DNA from: Acorus gramineus
Taxonomy: Eukaryota; Streptophyta; Magnoliopsida; Acorales; Acoraceae
Direction of reading: 5' to 3'
Assembly (NCBI GenBank): GCA_030737835.1
Contig: JAUJYN010000025.1
Span: 1,860,001 to 1,924,000, forward strand
Length of the DNA: 64,000 bases
Shown: one piece after another, positions 58,023-64,000 of the stretch
How positions within the stretch are numbered: position 1 is the first letter of the stretch
How the letters are laid out: each line of letters starts with the position of its first letter
Position numbers and translations under genes: made by a program
Notes under the pieces: model-generated
Database searches by the model: none
The model's input: only the letters and a program-made list of their open reading frames with translations
Told to the model about the DNA's origin: nothing

Positions 58023-59025
58023 GTAAGCTTTCTTTCCCTCTTTTTCATGCTTAGATGCTTGATAGGAGGGGGTTTTTGTGTTTGGGGGGTGGTCGGCGGC
58101 TGTGGGAGGCCGTCGGAGGTGGTTGGGGGCGGTCGGAGGCCGTCGGAGGCTTTTGGGTGGTGGAGGGGGTGCTCGGGCAGTGGGGTTCTGTTCCGGGCAG
58201 TAGGCAGCAGCGGCAGCAGCTCAGGCAGCGTGCAGGCTAGACGCGCGCGTGCATGCGCGCGGGCGTACGCGCAGGCGTGCACGCGGGCGTGCGTGCTGGT
58301 CGTGCTGGGTGTGCTCGGTGCTGTGCGCGAGGTGCTGGTCGAGCAGCTGTGCGCAAGGAACTGGTGGCGAGCTATGCGTGCAGGGGCTGGTCGAGCGGCT
58401 GGTGCGGGGAGGGGTGTGAGCGGCGATGCGCGCGGAGTGCGTGCTAGGCGCGCTGGACGGGTTGGCGGTGCGGGCGTGCGGGTGCTGGGGGTGATGGCCG
58501 AGGGCAGTGCGTGCGGGAGGTCGTGCAGGGTGGCGCGCGCGGGGCGCGGCGAGGCAGCGGCTGTGGTGCGCGCGGGGCGCGTGAGGCAGCGGCTGTGGTG
58601 CGCGCGGGGCGCGGCGAGGTGGCGAGGTGCGCGCGGGGTGCGCGCGGGGTGAGGCGCTGCGCGCGGGGGCGTGCGGGGTGCTCGCGGGCCGGCGCGAGGC
58701 GTGCGGGGCGCGCGCGGGCTGCTGCGGCTGGGCGCAGTGGACTCGCGGTGCCCCGGGTGGTGCGGCAGCATGTCCAGGCGGCGGGCAGGGGCCCGGCGGG
58801 GTGCGGGGTGCGTGGGCTGAGGCGCGGCGGTGCACCGGGCGGTCGGGTGGCCGTGCGGGTGGTTGTCGGCCGTGCGGGTGGTTGCCGGAGTGCTCGGGCT
58901 AGCGTGCGTACGGGTCGTATGCACGTTTGCCCGAGTGTTGGGTGTTTGGTTGTGGGTTTTGTGTATTTTAAGTCTTTTGTTGTGATTGTGGATTTATACT
59001 CACCAGTTAATACCCTGTCTTGCAG
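58023..59025 (+). other. putative LTR intron (J)
   Basis: CCCTTG|GTAAGC to GTCTTGCAG|ATCTCG spans 1003 bp, with a GC-rich and strongly strand-asymmetric interior. Confidence 0.47.
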
Positions 59026-60503
59026 ATCTCGACGGACGGTCGCGCGTCGACCCGATTTCCGGTGAGTGGGACAACCCAACCCAGTTTGGGAGGCGCTACA
59101 TGCCTTGGAGCGTGTACCGTCCTCCCCTGGGGCACATAGTTAGTATTAACTGTTGTTTTGAAATCCATGTAAGCATGATGTGTGTGTGTAGAATGCATGC
59201 CACCCTAGACTTGTATGTTAGGGACTTGCACCCTTAGGATTTGTGCATGAGCCGTGTATCATGTCACCCCGTTATCATGCTAGGAAAGCCCTGACCTGTG
59301 CATGCGTCCTATTAGTTTGATTTATTTAATTAAATGCAAGCGATATAGATTAGCATGCTTGGGAATATAAGGGGGCCTTGCGAGGTTAACATTGAGACCC
59401 GGGTTAGGGTACTCCGTGTTCCTTGTTTGGTTGTCGGATGTCCTACATCGGGACCTCAGGTTACCCTCCCAAGGTCTCTTTTCCCCATTTATGTCTTATT
59501 TATTTCCCCGCATCCTGGTTATGCGCGCTGGTGGAATTCAGAGGAATTCAAGTCATTAGAGTTGTAGAGATGTGCTGTCAGCGGATCCGAGTGGATCATA
59601 TGCGATGGATAGGCTGTTTTGTTTCCTCCGTTGGATCCGTGTAGAGACGACCCTGGCGTTGGAAAGGTTGCCCGTGCAGGGGCTTCCATCAGTAGGCGCC
59701 TCCTGATCTGGAAGAAGGACTGCGCCAAACGTGGGAGTGGCCAAACGACCTACGGAGTGGGGAGAGACTATCGGTGGACCGAGGGTGACCAACAGCCTAG
59801 TCAGTCCCAAGAGCCTAGGTCACCTGTTGAGAGGTGAGGGTGAGGGTATGGTGGGCCGGTGATGCGACGACCCACAGGATTGTGTATGGATGATTATCCG
59901 CCCATTAAGTCCCAACATCCTAGGTCACCTATTGAGGGTGAGGGTGAGGGTGAGGGTATGGCGGTTCGGCGATGTGACGAACCCCCGGATTGTGTTGTTT
60001 ATGCCACTTTGAGGCTATTGACTTGATTTAAATGTGGTTAATATGAACTGTATGCATGGGTTGTGCTATTCACTGAGCGTGTGGCTCACCCCTCGCATAT
60101 TATCTTTTTCAGTGATCTCTGAGGGAGGAGCTTCCCGAGCGACTACACCAGTAGAGGAGTAGCGCCACGTCCCTCGAGTTTTGAGGCCATCAGCACCCTT
60201 CTCTTGTTGTATGTATATATCTGTGCTTGGGCACCTAGTTGGATTATGTATGGATTTTATTTGTGTATATATGGACATGTTGGCTCTCACAGGACATATG
60301 ATTATGTATCTAGTCTGTAGTATATTTTGATTACAGACTCAGTCTTTTTAGCTTCCGCATTTGGTGTATATATTATGTCAGCCCTGCTTTTATCTGTGTT
60401 GTCATTTTAGTTGTTGTGTGAGTATGTTATTGATTCCTGTTTACTGATATCATATATACACTTGCCGCGTCCGGGGACGGCCGCCCTGGGGCGTGACAAA
60501 AGT

Positions 60504-60516
60504 TGGTATCAGAGCC
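60504..60516 (+). other. Element J primer-binding site (tRNA-iMet)
   Basis: TGGTATCAGAGCC, five bases after the LTR end. Confidence 0.92.
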
Positions 60517-60618
60517 TGGTCCTGTCAGAGCCAAATGTCTTCTTTTTCGTAGAGATGAGTCCTAGGATTTCTATATGCGTATTCTGATCCTAGTGTCTGG
60601 TTTTCTTAGGTTGCTGAT

Positions 60619-61760
60619 ATGCCTCCTCGCAGAGGACGGCGCGGACGTGGTCCCTCTCGACCCTTGGAGGTCTCCGGACCTGCCAGAGTCGAGGATGCTA
60701 TTGGTGAGTCCTCAGCGTAGGAGCCTCCTGCCTGGGAGCGCGCGTTTGCGCGGATAGCTGATTTGGTGAGACCAGACGAGGGTGGGCAGATTAGCAGATC
60801 AGGCACGGGAGATACAGGAGCTGCGGGCAGCCCGCGAGGCAGTACCGCAGGTTCCCTTGGCGGCAGATCCGCCTGTGGTACCCGATACACCCCCAGTCCC
60901 CGTGGTGGAGATTCCGGCGGCCAGAGTTCAGGATCCTCAGGAGAGGGAGATGGGGCTAGAGGCAGCAGCGAGGGTGCAGCAGAGTGGACTCTCAGCCTTT
61001 CTGAAGCTCCACCCTCCCGAGTTCCAGGGTCAGACGGAGGACCCCCTTGCCCCAGAGAGATGGTTGATGGAGGTGGATACCATCTTCTCGACGATGCTTT
61101 GCACAGACCGCCAGCGGGTCTCCCTGGCTGCATTTATGCTGAAGGGTAGCGCCGCCGACTGGTGGGCTACTAGATCAGTGGACATCCCAGAGGGATTGGA
61201 GCGGCTCACATGGGCGGGGTTCAGGGGATATTTCTTGGAGGAGTATTTCCCCTTCTCGACGCGACAGATAGTGATGCAGGAGTTTGAGCAGCTGACTCAG
61301 GGCACTATGTCCGTCGCTGACTACTCCACGCGGTTCACGAGGCTGTCCCGATTCGCTCCAGCTCTGGCGATGGACGAGGAGATGAGGTGCCGTCGATTCG
61401 AGCTCGGTCTCAGCAGTGCCATCCGAGTGCACGTCACCGCCCATGCTTTCACGAGGTACTCCGACTTAGTGTCTCGGGCGAAGACCGTCGAGAGAGACCT
61501 CGGGATCCAGGTGGGGCTCCGACCACGTCGACAGACCAGAGGCCACCCAGAGGTCAGGACAGAGGGCAGCGCAAGAAGAAGAGGGCCCGCTTCGAGCAGT
61601 CAGCGGCTTCCCCTCTTCCAGCAGATGTGGTGCCAGCGCGAGGTCCAGCACCCATCGCAGCAGTGCCAGTCCAGATGAGGCGACCGAGACGAGGCGCTGT
61701 TATCACTGTCAGCGCGTCGGGCATATTCTGTATAATTGCCCCGACGCTGGCCGACCCGCA
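60619..61760 (+). pseudogene. gag: Element J gag, frameshifted
   Basis: Opens with MPPRRGRRGRGPSRPLEVS and meets a TAG at 60718-60720 after a small deletion. The main Gag core is readable from about 60782 (EIQELRAAREAVPQ, PERWLMEVDTIF, DWWATRS, FPFSTRQIVMQEF). One-base losses near 61510-61530 and 61685-61690 shift the frame again, leaving the zinc-knuckle codons (about 61697-61738) in another frame. Several small deletions lie around 60716-60795. Confidence 0.87.
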
Positions 61761-64000
61761 GTGATGCCCCAGCAGCAGCAGTTCCAGCAGCGGCCGTTCC
61801 AGCAGCCGTTTCAGCAGCGCCAGCAGCAGCAGCAGCCTCAGCGCCAGCCGCAGCAGCAGCCTCAGCGTCAGCAGCAGCAGCCACAGGGTGGCCGTGCTGA
61901 TCAGAGGAGGCAGCCAGCGCAGCAGGCGAGGCGTGCCCCTGCTCCTCAGCCTCAGTTCGTCCAGGGCCGAGTGGCAGCGCTTTCGGCAGAGGAGGCCCAG
62001 GCATCAGGCAGCGTGGTCAGAGGTACTGTTCAGATCTCCCAGCTTCCTGCTTATGTACTATTTGATTCCGGAGCCACCCACTCGTTCGTGTCTCCCGCTT
62101 TCGCGAGACGGACGGGTGTGGCGTCCGCTCCTCTAGATGCTGTATTAGAGGTATCATTGCCCGTGGGAGACCGGATTCTCCTCAGTTCAGTGTACCGGGG
62201 ATGTGCGGTAGAGATCGCGGAGCACGAGTTCCCGGTAGAGCTGGTGGAGCTTGCGATGGCGGATTTTGATGCCATCCTGGGGATGGATTGGCTTGCAGCT
62301 AGTCATGCCAGCATCGACTGTTTCGCCAAGTCGGTGTCGTTCCACCTTCCTGGTCGGAGGTCTTTCCAGTTCGTGGGCGATCGAGACGTAGCTCCTTTGG
62401 GGTTCGTGTCGTCCATGCAGGCGTGGAGACTCCTTCAGGGTGGGTGCGAGGGCTTTCTGGCTTATATTGCTCTGGAGGATGCACCGCTGCGGGCAGATAT
62501 CAGTCAGACTCCGGTCGTGGCAGAGTATCCCGAGGTTTTCCCCGATCTTTCGGGATTACCGCCGGATCGCGCGATCGAGTTTGAGATCAATCTGCTTCCG
62601 GGGACCGAGCCGGTTTCGAGGGCTCCGTACCGGATGGCTCCCGCAGAGCTGAGAGTGCTGAAGGAGCAGTTAGAGGAGTTGCTGGAGAAGGGCTTCGCAC
62701 GTCCGAGTGTGTCTCCGTGGGGAGCCCCTGTCCTGTTCGTCCGGAAGAAGGACGGTTCACTGCGGCTGTGTATTGATTACAGGCAGTTGAATAAGCGGAC
62801 AGTGAAGAACAAGTACCCGTTGCCGCGGATCGACGATCTGTTTGACCAGCTCCAGGGAGCGTGCGTCTTTTCCAAGATCGATCTCCGCTCGGGGTACTAC
62901 CAGTTGAAGATCCGGGAGTCAGACATCTCGAAGACGGCCTTTCGCACCCGGTATGGGCACTACGAGTTCAGAGTACTGCCATTCGGGTTGACGAACGCGC
63001 CGGCGGCCTTCATGGATCTGATGAACCGGGTATTTCGACCCTTCCTCGACTCCTTTGTGGTAGTATTCATCGATGATATATTGGTGTACTCGAGGAGTCT
63101 GGAGGAGCACGCTCACCATCTTCGCACAGTCTTGGAGACTTTGGCCAGACATCAGTTGTTCGCCAAGTTCAGCAAGTGCGAGTTCTGGTTGGAGCGGATG
63201 GCCTTTCTGGGCCATGTGATTTCCGGTGAGGGTATAGCTGTGGACCCGGAGAAGACGCTCGCCGTGTCGAATTGGCGTCGACCGTCGAACCCCACTGAGA
63301 TTCGGAGCTTCTTGGGCTTGGCGGGTTATTACAGGAGGTTTGTGGAGGGTTTCTCCAAGATAGCCGTTCCTCTTACCCGCCTCACTCGGAAAGATGTCCG
63401 GTTCGAGTGGTCCCCTTCTTGAGAGAGCTTCCAGGAGCTGAAGCGTAGGCTCACCTCAGCGCCAGTTCTTACCCTTCCATCTGGGAGTGGTGGGTTCGCA
63501 GTATACACAGATGCATCGCAGTTGGGTGTGGGTTGCGTCCTGATGCAGCACGGTAAGGTGGTGGCTTACGCGTCTCGTCAGTTGAAGCCCCATGAGCAGA
63601 ACTACCCCACCCATGACCTCGAGTTGGCTGCGATCATATTTGCGCTGAAGATGTGGAGGCATTACCTCTATGGAGAGGAGTTCGAGCTCTTTACTGACCA
63701 TAAGAGCTTGACGTATCTGCAGTCTCAGCCGGAGCTCAACATGCGACAGAGGCGTTGGGTTGAGTTCCTTACAGACTATGACTGTGACATCGCTTACCAT
63801 CCGGGTAAGGCGAATGTCGTTGCAGATGCGCTCAGTAGGCAGCCCCTGGGCATGGCCGCCCACATGGCTGTCCGTCGTTGGAGGCTTCTGGAGGAGGCCG
63901 CTTGCTGGATCAGTGTTCGGGAGACTCCTGCGGGTGGCTTTTTGGCCAGGCTGGTGGTGCAGCCGGTTCTTCTCGACGAGATCCGCACGGCTCAGGCTCA
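61761..64000 (+). pseudogene. Element J protease-RT-RNase H-integrase, one internal stop, truncated by window
   Basis: One frame is open from the Gln-rich Gag tail through protease ([19 protein letters not shown]), RT ([30 protein letters not shown]), connection and RNase H ([24 protein letters not shown]). A TGA at 63420-63422 in the WSPSxEES codons interrupts it, after which the same frame continues to the window end in the integrase N-terminal region ([13 protein letters not shown]). RT lacks one codon at PDLSGL relative to I. This is otherwise the best-preserved PR-RT in the window. Confidence 0.9.

Larger units (their letters stand above)
57433..60498 (+). repeat. Element J 5' LTR (3066 bp)
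   Basis: Runs from TGTTATATATGTG to GGGGCGTGACA. It holds a TATA-like box (57697-57705), a putative intron (58023-59025), GTGAGT at 59062, tandem units (59795-59990) and the terminal block. The long ORFs across 57866-59079 on both strands come from the GC-rich core and are not genes. Confidence 0.93.
57433..64000 (+). mobile_element. Element J: type-A retrotransposon, cut by window end
   Basis: 5' LTR (57433-60498), PBS (60504-60516), gag (60619-61760) and pol (61761 to the window end in integrase). J inserted into the 5' LTR of I, so it is one of the youngest layers. Its U3 is of the A2 sub-type: a TATATATAT box and no W-box cluster. The remainder of pol and the 3' LTR lie to the right. Confidence 0.92.

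Overview
The window is a block of nuclear plant heterochromatin made entirely of nested Ty3/gypsy LTR retrotransposons. I found no host gene, tRNA, rRNA or CRISPR array. The plant origin is supported by a chromovirus-type Gag-Pol with a C-terminal chromodomain-like tail (Tekay/Del-like), an initiator-Met primer-binding site (TGGTATCAGAGCC), long TG...CA LTRs of about 2-3.6 kb, 5-bp target-site duplications (TSDs), and decay that looks like deamination of methylated CG and CHG cytosines. An angiosperm with a repeat-rich genome is likely. The species cannot be read from the window.

The LTRs fall into related families. Type A starts TGTTATATATGTG (A1, A2, F, I, J; E is a variant). Type B starts TGTTATGCCTGTG (B1, B2, B3, G, H; D is a sub-type with a different U3). 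Type C starts TGTTTTATATGTG. K is an unrelated LTR starting TGTAGATACCCC. All but K end in a common GGGGCGTGACA block.

Layout by nesting. The outermost sequence is H, a minus-strand type-B LTR fragment (43598-45294). Element C (+) sits in H. Its pol is at 12939-14333 and 40207-40856, and its 3' LTR is at 40906-43597. C is interrupted twice. The first interruption is B1, a type-B LTR (11025-12938), which hosts A1. A1 (2701-11024) is a nearly intact element, and its 5' LTR is in turn interrupted by the minus-strand LTR A2 (1-2700). The second interruption is D (14334-40206, TSD acaac), a decayed element. The 5' LTR of D carries the LTR pair B2/B3 (15234-21736, TSD ccctt) and solo LTR E (22538-24552, TSD ggttt). 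Its 3' LTR carries minus-strand solo LTRs F (30333-33444) and G (34174-37845). Element I (-) entered H at 45295. It has a 3' LTR at 45295-48214, pol and gag at 48263-55468 and a 5' LTR at 55591-57432. Its gag holds solo LTR K (52681-55133, TSD accgc). Its 5' LTR holds element J (+, 57433 to beyond 64000). The relative insertion order therefore follows from the sequence.

The most unusual signal is in the LTRs. Type A, B and C LTRs share a conserved splice-donor-like site, a hypervariable GC-rich segment of 473-1219 bp, and a conserved TTGCAG acceptor-like site. LTR E lacks exactly that segment and joins the two sides as a spliced RNA would. This suggests an intron in the LTR leader and one copy made by reverse transcription of a spliced genome. 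Several type-A U3 regions, including that of E, also carry dense arrays of WRKY-type TTGAC boxes upstream of the TATA region.
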